A stretch of DNA of 49,453 nt. Origin: a virus. Made by a program: the position numbers and the translations under genes. Location: the IMG/VR virus record IMGVR_UViG_3300046517_002077, positions 1 to 49,453 of that record, one strand, 5' to 3'. This document shows positions 20,861 to 32,400 of the stretch, piece by piece; positions within the stretch are counted from its first letter, which is position 1; each line of letters opens with the position of its first letter. The notes under the pieces were generated by a model that was not told where the DNA came from, did no database searches, and was given only the letters and a program-made list of their open reading frames with translations.

Positions 20861-23689
20861 ATGGCCCAGCCAGTAATGCAGCATAGCTTCCACGCCGGGG
20901 AATGGGCCCCAGCGTTGAATGCTCGTGTCGATCTTGCTAAATATAAATCCGGTGCAGCGCTGCTTCAAAATTACTTCGTCGACTATCGTGGTGGTGCGTC
21001 CACACGAATGGGGACGAAATATGTCCTCCAGGCTTTTAAATCCGCGACCGCTATCCGCGTTATTCCTTTCTCCGCATCCTTTACCGTAAACTACGTTCTT
21101 GAATTCGGCGATGGATATATTCGCTTTCATTTCAACGGAGCGCCAATTCTAGAAACCTCTAAGCCTATCCTTGGCATCACCCAAGCCTCCCCTGGCGTTC
21201 TCAACGTCACCGCCCACGGATATTCCACTGGCGAATGGATTTTCATAACTGGCATCGTTGGGATGACCCAGTTGAATGGTCGCTACGCCAGAGTAGTTGT
21301 CGTTGATGCTGATCATTTCTCGTTACAACGAGTTTTAGACAGCAGTGCAATTAACACCGGAGCCTACTCTGCTTATACTTCTGGAGGCACCGTAGCCCGT
21401 GTCTACACTCTCCCTTCTCCTTTTGCCGCTGCCGATCTTGCCTTGGTAAAATACGCCCAGAACGTCAACACGATGGTACTTTGCCATCCGAATTATCAAC
21501 CACAAATTCTTGTTTTAAATTCTGCCGATAATTGGACCATTACCACTATATCCTTCGGGGCTACTGTTTCCACACCTACGGGCCAAGCCGTTGCTACAAC
21601 TTTAGCCGCTGGTACAGTCAACTATTCCTACAAAGTCACCGCTGTTGATTTCAACGGACAAGAAAGCGCTCCGTCTGGGGCAGCTATTATAGGCCCTATC
21701 ACTGATATCACAACCGTTCCTGGTACTAACACTGTCTCCTGGACCGCGGTCTCCGGAGCCCAGTACTACAACGTCTACAAAGCCACCCGTGCCTATGGTG
21801 CCGCTGTAGCCGTCGGCGCCATGCATGGATTTATCGGTTTCACCTTCGGAACCTCTTTCCAAGATACCAACATCGTCGCAGACTTCTCCTTAACTCCACC
21901 AATTGCCCAGAATCCATTCCTCGGCGGCCCGGTTACTGGTTACACTGTCACTGCTTCAGGCACCTATACCACCGATCCAACTGTTACCGTAGCTGCCCCG
22001 CCTTCTGGCCAAACCGCCACTGCGCAAGCTGTTCTACAAGTTCAAGGGACTCCTACTGTAAGTGCTCCCGGCGGAGCTTTCAACAATCCCGGCGAAACCT
22101 TAATAAGCAACGTAGTTCCAGGCGGCCCGATTCAAGTAATAATTGCAACTGTTGACGGGCTGGGAAAAGTCCTAACCGTGCAACCAATTACATTTCCTGG
22201 AAGTGTGCCGGGAAACGTATCTTCAGGGCCTACTCCAGGCAATCCAGTATCGTTCACAAACACACTTCATCACGGCGGTATTACAACGCTGAATCTTACT
22301 TGGGGCGTGGGTTACCTTCTTCCAATAACTGCTGGCACAGGCTACCTCGCTGCCCCAGCTGTAACCTTCTCCGCAGGAGCAGCAGCTGCGACTGCTGTCA
22401 TCGGCGGTAATACTGGTAATCCCTCAGTTCCTGCTTATTTCCAACAACGCCTTGTCCTTGCTGCGCCTCCGCTTTCGCCAGGGCAGATGAATTTCTCTAA
22501 ACCCGCTTCGTTTTTCAACTATGATATCTCTAATCCAATTCAACCTGACGATGCTATTTCCGAAACCCTTTCTGCGCTTACACTTCAGACGATTAAATCC
22601 ATGATCCCGATGCCTTCGGGATTGGTAACTTTGACTGATAAACAAGCCTGGCTTGTCAATGGCGGAGGCAATGCGCCTATAACGCCTATCGACGCGACAG
22701 CGAATCCACAGGCCTACAACGGCGCAGGGGATCTCCCACCGATTGTAGGCAACTTCGATGTTCTCTATATTCAATCCAAAGGCTCCATTGTTCGCGATCT
22801 TGCATTCAACTTCTACACCCAGGTCTATACCGGCACCGATATCTCTGTTCTCTCCTCCCATCTCTTCTACGGTTTCACCATCGCTAGCTGGGCCTTCGCC
22901 GAAGAACCTTTCAAAATCATCTGGGCCGTGCGTAGCGATGGACGCTGTTTATCCCTAACTTTTCTCAAAGAACAAGACCTTATTGGCTGGGCTCATCATG
23001 ATACCGCAGGAGGGTTTAAATCTGTCGCGGTAGTGACTGAAACAGTTTCCTTTGGTGCGGTTGATGCGGTTTATTTTGTAGTTTCCAGGTCTATTGGAAA
23101 TCAAGTGGTGCAATATATTGAGCGCATGGCAGAGCGTATCTTTCCTAATGGTGTTGTGGATGCTTGGTGTGTAGATTCTGGGCTTCAATACAGGGGAGCT
23201 CCCGCTACCGTATTTTCTGGTGTAGAACATTTGGCGGGTCGAACTCTAACTGGGCTTGCCGATGGACAAGTAATATCCGTTACGCCCGATGTTGACGGAT
23301 TTTTTACCTTGGCTACCCCAGCGTCGGTAGTCACTGTAGGTCTTGATTATACTCCAATACTAACCACCCTACCATTAGACCTAGGTGAACCGACTGTTCA
23401 AGGCAAGCGCAAGTCCGTTCGGGCTGTTTCTGCCCGTGTGCAGGATACTCTTGGCCTTTCGGCAGGGCGAACTACTACTACCAGTGTGCCTATGAAAGAC
23501 CTTGTTAGAGGAAATATTGGTACAATGTCTAATACACTTGTCACCGATCTTGTAACGACAGATGCAAGGACAATAGTTGATCCTCAGTATGATGTTTTTG
23601 GCCAGTATACGTTTATACAACTGGATCCTTTTCCTGCAACGATCCTTGGAGTCATCCCTGAAATCGTCGTCGGAGATACGCCAAAATGA
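20861..23689 (+). CDS. Tail nozzle (T7 gp12-like), 942 aa
   Basis: Starts MAQPVMQHSFHAGEWAPALN, the usual nozzle start ('F..GE..P.L..R.D...Y..G...L.N'), followed by RVDLAKYKSGAALLQNY. Later motifs IQSKGSIVRDLAFNFY, TGTDISVLSSHLFYGF and IIWAVRSDGRCLSLTFLKEQ are highly characteristic. Residues about 250-520 include Ig-like repeats (NTVSWTAVSGAQYYNVYKAT), possible carbohydrate-contacting insertions. The closing part is a beta-rich nozzle tip. Confidence 0.9.
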   Translation: MAQPVMQHSFHAGEWAPALNARVDLAKYKSGAALLQNYFVDYRGGASTRMGTKYVLQAFKSATAIRVIPFSASFTVNYVLEFGDGYIRFHFNGAPILETSKPILGITQASPGVLNVTAHGYSTGEWIFITGIVGMTQLNGRYARVVVVDADHFSLQRVLDSSAINTGAYSAYTSGGTVARVYTLPSPFAAADLALVKYAQNVNTMVLCHPNYQPQILVLNSADNWTITTISFGATVSTPTGQAVATTLAAGTVNYSYKVTAVDFNGQESAPSGAAIIGPITDITTVPGTNTVSWTAVSGAQYYNVYKATRAYGAAVAVGAMHGFIGFTFGTSFQDTNIVADFSLTPPIAQNPFLGGPVTGYTVTASGTYTTDPTVTVAAPPSGQTATAQAVLQVQGTPTVSAPGGAFNNPGETLISNVVPGGPIQVIIATVDGLGKVLTVQPITFPGSVPGNVSSGPTPGNPVSFTNTLHHGGITTLNLTWGVGYLLPITAGTGYLAAPAVTFSAGAAAATAVIGGNTGNPSVPAYFQQRLVLAAPPLSPGQMNFSKPASFFNYDISNPIQPDDAISETLSALTLQTIKSMIPMPSGLVTLTDKQAWLVNGGGNAPITPIDATANPQAYNGAGDLPPIVGNFDVLYIQSKGSIVRDLAFNFYTQVYTGTDISVLSSHLFYGFTIASWAFAEEPFKIIWAVRSDGRCLSLTFLKEQDLIGWAHHDTAGGFKSVAVVTETVSFGAVDAVYFVVSRSIGNQVVQYIERMAERIFPNGVVDAWCVDSGLQYRGAPATVFSGVEHLAGRTLTGLADGQVISVTPDVDGFFTLATPASVVTVGLDYTPILTTLPLDLGEPTVQGKRKSVRAVSARVQDTLGLSAGRTTTTSVPMKDLVRGNIGTMSNTLVTDLVTTDARTIVDPQYDVFGQYTFIQLDPFPATILGVIPEIVVGDTPK

Positions 23690-24108
23690 AAGTAAGCATC
23701 GTCGATGTTAGTCAGTATGATTTCTCCGTCTTTCCAAAGACTGGGGGGCTCACGCAGGAACAATGGATAATCGTTGGCGATTGCTTTTGCCGAAGTGAAG
23801 AGCGATTCATCGGCACCGTCGACGACATCCTTGCTTGCATGTGGGGATTGATTCCGCCTACGCTTATGTCCGATCGCGCCTACCTTTGGCTTTACCACAA
23901 CGACCTTGTCGAACAGCATAAATTTGCTTTCATCCGACATAGCCAAGTTCAATTAAAACGCATGCTGAAAGTCTATCCCTTGATTGTCGGCGACTGCATG
24001 ATCTCCAACACCACCGGCCGACGCTGGCTCGAATGGCTTGGAGCTAAATTCGACTATCCCAACGGCGACCTTGCTCCGTTTGAAATAAAGGCCAAGGCCT
24101 ATGGCTGA
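23686..24108 (+). CDS. GNAT-like internal virion protein, gp13-type, 140 aa
   Basis: Starts MKVSIVDVSQYDFSVFP, overlapping the nozzle stop by ATGA. The pattern (WIIVGDCFCR, ACMWGLIPPTLMSDRAYLWL, then NTTGRRWLEWLGAKFD near the end) fits the acetyltransferase-like fold used as an early core protein in T7-like phages. Catalysis is not shown. It is the first of four genes in ejection-protein order. Confidence 0.7.
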   Translation: MKVSIVDVSQYDFSVFPKTGGLTQEQWIIVGDCFCRSEERFIGTVDDILACMWGLIPPTLMSDRAYLWLYHNDLVEQHKFAFIRHSQVQLKRMLKVYPLIVGDCMISNTTGRRWLEWLGAKFDYPNGDLAPFEIKAKAYG

Positions 24109-24631
24109 CCCGATCACCTTAGCTACTGTCGCCATTGTAGGCTCCGCTATAGGCGGGGCAACTAAGGCTGGAGGAGAGCTTTATACCGGCTTCGCCAATT
24201 CAGCGGCATATAAATACCAAGCTGGCGTAGCTGCGGTTAACCAGAAGATCGCTATACAAAACGCAGAATACTCCCGAGCCGTTGGCGAATCCCAAGCCGA
24301 GCGTTCCGGAATTAAAACCGCTCAGGGAGTTGGTCAAACCAAGGCTGTCCAAGGCGCTTCCGGCTTCCGCGCTGGTGAAGGCTCCGGAGGCGAAGTTGTT
24401 AAATCCGAGCAAATGATAGGCGCTGCGGAGCAAGATACCATCCGCTCCAATGCCGCCCGCGCAGCCTATGGCCATGAAGTCGAGGCTATCAACTTTGGTG
24501 CCCAAAGTAAACTCTACTCCATGGCCTCGACAACTTCTAAAGTCTCCGGCGTAATCAACGCTACTTCTTCTCTTCTTGGCGGAGCTTCCTCTACCTCCGA
24601 TAAGTGGCTCCAATACGGATCAATGTTCTGA
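24101..24631 (+). CDS. Internal virion protein, gp14-like, 176 aa
   Basis: MADPITLATVAIVGSAIGG is a Gly/Ala-rich hydrophobic start, then a long Ala/Gln helix (KYQAGVAAVNQKIAIQNAEY). Gly-rich GASGFRAGEGSGGEV in the middle matches gp14-type ejection proteins, which form an outer-membrane pore at DNA entry. Position 2 in the ejection block supports the call. Confidence 0.75.
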   Translation: MADPITLATVAIVGSAIGGATKAGGELYTGFANSAAYKYQAGVAAVNQKIAIQNAEYSRAVGESQAERSGIKTAQGVGQTKAVQGASGFRAGEGSGGEVVKSEQMIGAAEQDTIRSNAARAAYGHEVEAINFGAQSKLYSMASTTSKVSGVINATSSLLGGASSTSDKWLQYGSMF

Positions 24632-26487
24632 TGGCCCAAGTACCTTACAAGCCGGTCCCTGATGTCGCCTACGCCGATAATCCGGCTCCATACTTTCATC
24701 TCAATGCCATAGGCGATGCCTTTGGGGCCAACGTTGGTCAAGCCCTTTCACATCTTGGATCGCAGATTGAGCATAGCTCTGACCAACTCTTTGGCCGAGC
24801 AGTCGCGCTCCAGCAGCTTAAAAATCAAAGCCGGGCCGATGAATTAACCACTCAATATACAATCGAGTCCTCCGACCTCAGGGCCAAATTCCAATCGCTA
24901 GAAGGCAAAGCTGCGCCAGATCAACTTATGCAGCATGAAAAGGATCTAGAAGATCTTCGATTGAAAATCGGAGGCCAAGCTGATAACGACTTCACCCGAA
25001 AGCTCTACGATAGCCACACGCGAGGCTACCTTGGCCGCGAAATCTATTCCGCAGCAGGCCACGCAGCTACTGAAAACAAGAAATACAATAAGAAAGTCGT
25101 TAACGATCGAGAAATCGATGTTCACAACGAAGTCGCGCACCGCCCAGGTGATCCAGAAACGATCCAAGCTGGCGTAAAAACCCTTCGCGATGTCTATCGC
25201 GATCGTGGTGCCCTTGAACATTGGGACCTTGATGTTGAACAATCCGAATACGGTAAAGGCCTAAGCAAGCTCCTTTATACTCAAATCACCCAGATGGCCA
25301 AGAATAATCCTATGGCCGCTGATAAAATGCTAAAAGAGCACGAAATCAATCTCTATGGCGATGATTTTACCAAGGCCCAAGCGATTGTCGACGACCATAT
25401 GCGAATTCAAGGTTCGGCAATTCTTGCAGAGCAAATTGTTAAGCCTCCACAGGATGGCAAGTTTGATAAATCTGAACAAGAATACATCGCCGAAGCTGAC
25501 AAGGCCGCTGATTCCCAACGTCCTGATGATGCCTTGTTTCGCAAGCAAACCCAAGACAATGTCATCTCCCGCTATCGCAAACTATATGGCGCCAAGCAGG
25601 AGTTCGAACGAACACAAAGAATGATTGTTGATAAAGCCATTGTCGGCGGCTACGGCACTCGGCCTACGTCGATTCAAGAATTGTTGAAAACCGATCCTGA
25701 AGTCGAACATGCTTGGCAGAATATGAACGACTCGCAGAAGAAACCATTCTACTCTGCTGTTCTCAACAACGCCAAGATTCCCGATCTCGAACGTAGAAAC
25801 TACGAAAACTCTCGCGAAGGTCTTGACCGATACCAAGAACTTCTCGGTATGCGGAATTCAAATCCGAAGGAGTTCATGGAACAAACCCTTGGTAACGAAA
25901 GGTTCACCCCTGGCACCCTTCAACGGTTTGCTAAAATGCAAGCAGATGTGGCCAAAAACGCCGATAGCGATCCTCGCGTGACTAGCGCCCTTGGCGTTAT
26001 TCGCAATGGCCGTGGGCCTGTTATGGAAGAACTCGGAATCTATCGGCGGACCGAAGCGACTAAGGAAAACTTCGATCGATTTCAAGGCGCTTTGCAGATG
26101 TGGTTGGAGGATTTCCAACAACGCGAGAAGCGTGCACCTAAGGCGAATGAAATCCTCGAAGGGGCCGATCAGCTTATGTTCCAGAAAGCCGTGCCTCGCT
26201 TTCTTGGAATCTTTGGCAGCGGTAAAGAAGAACCTATTTATAACATCGATATTCCAGATGAGGTCAAAGATAAGGTTAGAGAATTCGTCAAAAAAGAAGC
26301 GGGTGCCGAACCAACTGATGAACAAATGCGCCGTGCCTACGTCCGCATGCAGTTGAAGAAACTTGGCACCACTGGGTCCCCAACCGTGACTACCAAAAAG
26401 AGCCAGTCTAAAGTAAAAGACCCGTTCGAAAAGAAGCCCGAAGAACTGCGTAATAAGCGGCCAGAGCCGGAGCCAGTTAACCAATGA
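24631..26487 (+). CDS. Internal virion protein, gp15-like, 618 aa
   Basis: The ATG at 24631 overlaps the preceding stop (TGATG); starts MAQVPYKPVPDVAY. Mostly long helices rich in Glu, Lys and Gln (YTQITQMAKNNPMAADKML), as in gp15 which forms the periplasmic tunnel. The tail is charged and disordered (KDPFEKKPEELRNKRPE). Size and order fit the family; sequence identity is probably low. Confidence 0.72.
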   Translation: MAQVPYKPVPDVAYADNPAPYFHLNAIGDAFGANVGQALSHLGSQIEHSSDQLFGRAVALQQLKNQSRADELTTQYTIESSDLRAKFQSLEGKAAPDQLMQHEKDLEDLRLKIGGQADNDFTRKLYDSHTRGYLGREIYSAAGHAATENKKYNKKVVNDREIDVHNEVAHRPGDPETIQAGVKTLRDVYRDRGALEHWDLDVEQSEYGKGLSKLLYTQITQMAKNNPMAADKMLKEHEINLYGDDFTKAQAIVDDHMRIQGSAILAEQIVKPPQDGKFDKSEQEYIAEADKAADSQRPDDALFRKQTQDNVISRYRKLYGAKQEFERTQRMIVDKAIVGGYGTRPTSIQELLKTDPEVEHAWQNMNDSQKKPFYSAVLNNAKIPDLERRNYENSREGLDRYQELLGMRNSNPKEFMEQTLGNERFTPGTLQRFAKMQADVAKNADSDPRVTSALGVIRNGRGPVMEELGIYRRTEATKENFDRFQGALQMWLEDFQQREKRAPKANEILEGADQLMFQKAVPRFLGIFGSGKEEPIYNIDIPDEVKDKVREFVKKEAGAEPTDEQMRRAYVRMQLKKLGTTGSPTVTTKKSQSKVKDPFEKKPEELRNKRPEPEPVNQ

Positions 26488-29400
26488 GTGACGTAGAAGA
26501 ACTCGGACAGTCCATTATCGATGATCAAAACTCTGCTAGAAGCAGAGCAATGCAGGATATTGACGCTGATCCAGAACCAGCGGCGCGATCGATTGAACTT
26601 GGTGAAGATACTGGTGCGCCAAGTGGCGCCATCCACGCAAATTTAGAACAATTTGAAAAGAACTATAAATCCCAGCTGACCTCCCAGCTTTTGAAAAACA
26701 ATCCCTACCTTGTCGAATATGCCAACTCCCATCCCTTGGCGACTAAAGTCTCGGCCAACGACTGGCACAATCTCGACGAAGCTTCGGAGAAGATGCAGCA
26801 GTTGCCGAATCCGAAGCGGCAGCTTGGAAAGGATATTGGTCAGGGCATAATGCACTTGCCTGGCGACTTTGCTGATATCCTAACAGAGTCCGGTAAGTCC
26901 CTTGGGGCAATTCCAAAAGATATCACGCAGTGGACCATTCCAGCGAATGAAGTCCGCAATGCGATGGACGCAGTTCGAAAAGAAGGGCCTACCTACCATA
27001 ACATTGCCCAGCTTATTGGCTCTATCAGCAACGCTGCAATGGGTCCAGCGATGGCTCCTGGCTTGCAGCAGTTTGGACAATATGTTCCTGTAACCGTAGG
27101 CGCTCAGGACCTTGTCGGAGGCCTATTCGGCATTGCCTCTTCACCTTTCATGGCTCCTATCCGTTCCTTCCTCTCGCGTCCGATCGAAGAGAAATCCGGC
27201 ATTCCCCAGGAGTTCACCGAACAAATCGCGATGCTTGGTATGATGTTCATGGGTCTCCGTGAAGGCAAGGCCCATGTCCATGGTGGCGAAATTCCACCGC
27301 CAGGGGTGTCCAAGGAAACCGATGCGATTCGCGAATTTCGATCGAAGGAGAATCTCAAGGCTCTCGATGAAGCGACAAAGTCCACCCAAGGAACCCAAAC
27401 TAACCAACTCTCTCCCGACCTCGGTAAACAATTCGCTGGTCAGCATGTTGAAGATCGAAGTGTCTATGTCAGCGCTGACGCCATTCGTAAGCTCTACGGC
27501 GACAAACCTCCAACCTCTGATGATGGCCTACTTGGTTTCATCCCTGGCCTTGCCGATCAAATCTCGGCCCACGCCGATGTCGGTGGCGATGTCGCGATTC
27601 CGCTAAAGGATTGGTTGACGAAGGTCGATCCGGAGATCGCGAAAGCGTTGCATGATGACATTCGTGTAACCAAGGACGATGTCACAACTAACGAAGCCAA
27701 GCGATATAAAGAACTCCAGCCCGAAGAAAAACCTGGCGTACAAAACATCGACCTCTCTCGTCGAGGCTTTCTCAAAGGCGTAGGCGCTACGGTTGCAACG
27801 GCAGCTACGGCGAAGGTGCCGAAGTTAGGCGAGGTGACACAAGCAGTTACTGAAGGATTAAAGTCTGACTCCGTATGGGGTCCTGGCGAACTCATGCGGA
27901 TGCATACAGAAGCTGCTCTACGCACGGCTTCTGAAGACCTAGATCTTCCAATTAAAAGTCCTGAGGTACGTAAGCTAGCAATTGAAAAGCTTCAACGCCA
28001 AGTTGATTATTGGAAAGATTACGAAGGAGTTAATCAATACAAAGACTATGCAAATATGTATCGCGAAGGGATTGATTTAGCTAAATCTGGATTTGCAGAA
28101 GGGCTAAAGGAATATCCCTCTGAAGTTGAAGCAGGCGAGGCAAAGCCTATTCTTCCTGATGTTTCTACTTTGCCGGAGCCAGAAGAATATATGAAAGGAC
28201 CTTATCCTACTGGGCTTATTGAACCTAGTCCCAGAAGCGCCGTACGCCGGCATCAAGAAGCCATCGACGAAGTTCGCGATGCCGCTAAGCTCAATCCTTC
28301 TTTCGCCAAATCCCGTGAGGTCAACCTCAAAATCACCGATACCTTCGATCAACCTGAATTCGAAGACCAGTCTGGAAACAAACACCCTGCCGGGAAACTC
28401 ATTGATATCGATCTAACAGGCCCTGACGAAGAGCCCCTTGGCTCCATCTCCGTCGCTACGGGCGGAGACTTCCTCCACGTCGACTATGCCCATAACGCCG
28501 AATTCCAGCCATGGCAGCATGGCATGAACCAGATGGAAGTTCTACTTCGCACTGCTAAAGAACTTTATCTAATGTTCCCGGAAACCAAAGGCCTCGGCGG
28601 GCATCTTATTAGTCGAGACAAATATGTCAAATACACCTGGGACCAACTCTTTAGTCCCGGGACTTCGGATATCGGTATCTCCGATTTGAAGGAAAAATAC
28701 CTCAATCCTCCCTTCGAACTCGGCCCATCCCGGCCTACCGGCGTTATTCAATCTGCAAAAGGCAAGCGATTCACAACCGATAGCCTCGGTTCTACTACTA
28801 TCCGTAGTGCCTTTGAGCAAATGGATCTTAGTAAATCCGTAGGTGGGCCAATCGCGGGAGCTTTAGACCCTATCGCAAAGAAGATTGTAGAAAAAGTTGG
28901 CAATGTACAGGTCCATGTTATTAAACAACCTGAATGGTATGCTATGCAGGAAGGAGTAAACTCTGCTGCATTTTATGATCCAATCAGTAATGTTATTGCA
29001 ATATCGGAGAATGAATTCAACGGTGGGTTTCAAGCTAGTCGCGTCTTTTTTCATGAAGCTATTCATGCCGCGACGGTTCGCGAAATCATTCGCAATCCAG
29101 CACTCGATAATAATATCCAATTTATAATGAATGATATTACAGACAAAATAACCGGCAAACACTATGGTATGACAGATACCCGAGAGTTTATTGCAGAAGC
29201 ACTTAGTAATCCAGTTTTTCAGCGAGAACTTGCTGGAATTCAAATATCTCCAAAGATCGCTGAAATGCTCCGTGTTCGGCCACAAAGTATTGTTAAGACT
29301 ATGTGGGATGCAATTATTCATACCATTGCTAAAGGCCTTGGCCTTGCAGATACTCCTGATGTCGTGACGGCATTTGAAGCCGCTATTCGCGTTTCTCAAG

Positions 29401-32400
29401 AAGCCTTTGATAAACAACTAACCATTTATGATCGTGTTAAGATGCTAGAATGGAAGATGCATTTGGCTGCGTCGGAGGAAGCGCCAAAGCCTTCGCCAAT
29501 GGAATCTGAACTCCCTTCTTCTGCCGAGCCAACTGCTTTCCGAGGCAAAGCCCCCGGTATTGCTCCTATGGCGAAGCAACCAGAACTCCCTGGCATGACC
29601 CGGATGGAGGATCGCAAGGCGTTCGCTACGCCTACGGCCTTAGGCATTAATAAAGAATGGTACCAGAAATACCAAGACCTAATCGCGAAACAGCAGGGTG
29701 AAGATGCAAAGCGCCGAATGGAAGTCGCGCTACGCCGAGCAGAGCAAATCCAGACCAAAGAATGGAAGGATAACTCCGATCGAATTTCGAAAGAAGTGGA
29801 AGATTCCATTCGTCAGCGGCCCGACATCGCGGTTGATGAAGCCTTACGAAAGGGTAGCCTTGGCGAGGGAACGGCTCAGAAGGGAGGAAGGCGACTTCGA
29901 TTGAAGGCGGATGAACTTACAGAGGAGCAGAAAGGTGTATTGGACAGATCTGAATACTCCACGGATGGCGTTGACCCTGATGATCTCGCGGGCTACTTCG
30001 GGTATCCTTCTGGTGACGCAATGCTTGAAAGACTTGGGCAGTTGCGACAGCATGTCGCGGCCACTTACGCTTCAACTGAAGCCTTCATCAAAGCTATCAC
30101 GCGTGAAGAAACCGCACGACGGATGGAACAGGAATTCGGCGACCTCGGGGCGAACATCCTCGAAGAAGCCCGTGATCACATTACCTCCGATACTCAGCTT
30201 GACCTCATGCACGAGGAACTTGTAGGCGCTGCGATGCAGGCCGGGATTGAGTTCTCGATTACCAAAGACCAAATGAAAGCGATTGCCAAGGCGTCTTTTG
30301 ATAAACATACCATGGGGGATATGTCCGCTGCTACCTATCTCAAGCTTGCTGGCAAACATGGAATGGAGATGGAAAAGGCTGCGCTTGATGAAGATTGGAA
30401 AACTGTTTTCAAGGCCAAACAAATGCAAACCTTGGCAACAATGATGGCACAAGAAGCTACGAAGGTTGAAAAGGCGAAGAAGGGTTGGGACCGCAACGCT
30501 AAGACCTATGCCAAGCGCAAGGTGTCCGGAATCGACCCACAATACATGGCACCGATTCATGACATCATGTTTCGAACCGGCGCTACGCCTAAGCCACGTC
30601 GAAGTCTAGAAGACCTGGCGAATCAATATCGTCTGGATGGTAGAGACCGCAATGCACCTTTGGCGGACTTTGTCAAAGACCGACAGGAAAACTTTCGCAC
30701 TGTCGAAGTCCCTGACTGGCTTCAGGACCCGAGATTTCAGAAGGAATTTGATTCGCTGACATCGAAGGAATTTATGGAAGCCCATAGGGCTATTCGATCG
30801 TTGATCAAAGAAGGTCGGAATGAACAGAAGGTATTTTCTGGCGGCGAAGGGGCAGACCTAGTCAATGTTCTCGATACTTTCCGGGAAAATATCTCTGACC
30901 TTCCAATTCAAGAAACCCAGGTTGATCGGCCAAGGTCTGTGTCAACCCTGGCCAAGACCTTATTTTGGATGCATGTTAATGTCGAATCTATGTTAAATCG
31001 TCTCGACAAAGGCATCCCCGACGGACCTTTCAAAAAATACATCATGTTTCCAATCGCGTCGGCGATGAATACCAAGGCTGCGATGCTAAAGGAATTCCAA
31101 CATAAACTCGCCGACCTTGGCAAAATCAAGGATATGGACAAACTTGTTGAAAATAATCTCTGGCTCGACCCAAGAACTGGCGAGCCTTTGGTTCTCCGTA
31201 AGCGGAATGTTCTTGGAATCCTTCAGCAAGTAGGCAACAAAAGCAGCTTCGAGAAGCTTACCAAAGGTCATAACATCGAGCCAGACCAGGCCATGGATTG
31301 GCTTCGTCGTAACACCACAAAGGAAGACTGGGACCGTGCACAGAAAATAGGAGACCTGTTCAAAGAACTCTTTACTCGCGCAGAACGTATGCAACATAAC
31401 CTCACTGGCATAGCTCCGGTAAAGGTCAAGCTCGAGCCCTTCACTGATCCCTTCGGCGTTAAGCGCGACGGCTGGTACAACCCAGTCGCCTACGACCGCA
31501 GGATGCCTCAGAATAGTCCTAAGCTTATTGGCAAAGGCGTCGAAGAAGATGGATACTTCCGAGCTACAACACCGCAAGGGTTTCTTGAAGAACGCACTGG
31601 ATATATCGGTCCGACGGAGCTAAGCCTAGATATTGTCCCAGTCCGTATGAAGCAGATGATTCATGATATAACAATGCGTCCTGCGGTTATCCAGGCTTCG
31701 AAGTTCTTTTATAACAAAGAATTCAATGCCATGATTCGTAAGCATTTCGGCGATGTGGCGGTAGAAGAATTTGTTCCGTTCCTTCGCGATGTCGCTAATT
31801 CTGCCAACTACCGTAGCTTCGCTGAATACGTCGGTAATCAAGGCCTGGAATTCGTTCGCCAGAATATGATTGGGACCTTGATTGGATGGAATCCGGGAAC
31901 TGTGTTAAAGCATGGCACCACCGCCTTGTTCAACTCCTTGCAACAAATGGGCTATCGCGATTTTGGACTTGAGTTCGTTCGGCTTTTGAAAAAAGACGAT
32001 ACAACTGGCGAACGAAATTGGACCATGGCTCGAACCAAAAGCGAGGAAATCCAACGCCGGTTGCAGAACTTTCGCGATGCGGTTGCGGGTGGAGAAGCTG
32101 AGCTTCATCTCAAGGGAGGTCCTAAGGGCGGAGTTTTTATGTCTGCGAGGGAAGTTATGTCTTACGTTCACGCCTTTCCTGTGGCAGCCTTTGATCTTCT
32201 ATCCACAATCCCTACTTGGCTAGTCGCATATAAACGTGGTATAACCTCTCACGGCATTGAAGGTAAGGCCATCGAAGAGGCTGATCTCGCGGTGCGCCAG
32301 ACCCATGGCTCCTTCGCCCTTTCGAATAAGCCAAGTATTATGCGCAGCAAGAATGCCTTTGTTAATAGTGCTGCTTCGCTCTATGGATTCTTCAGCCACA

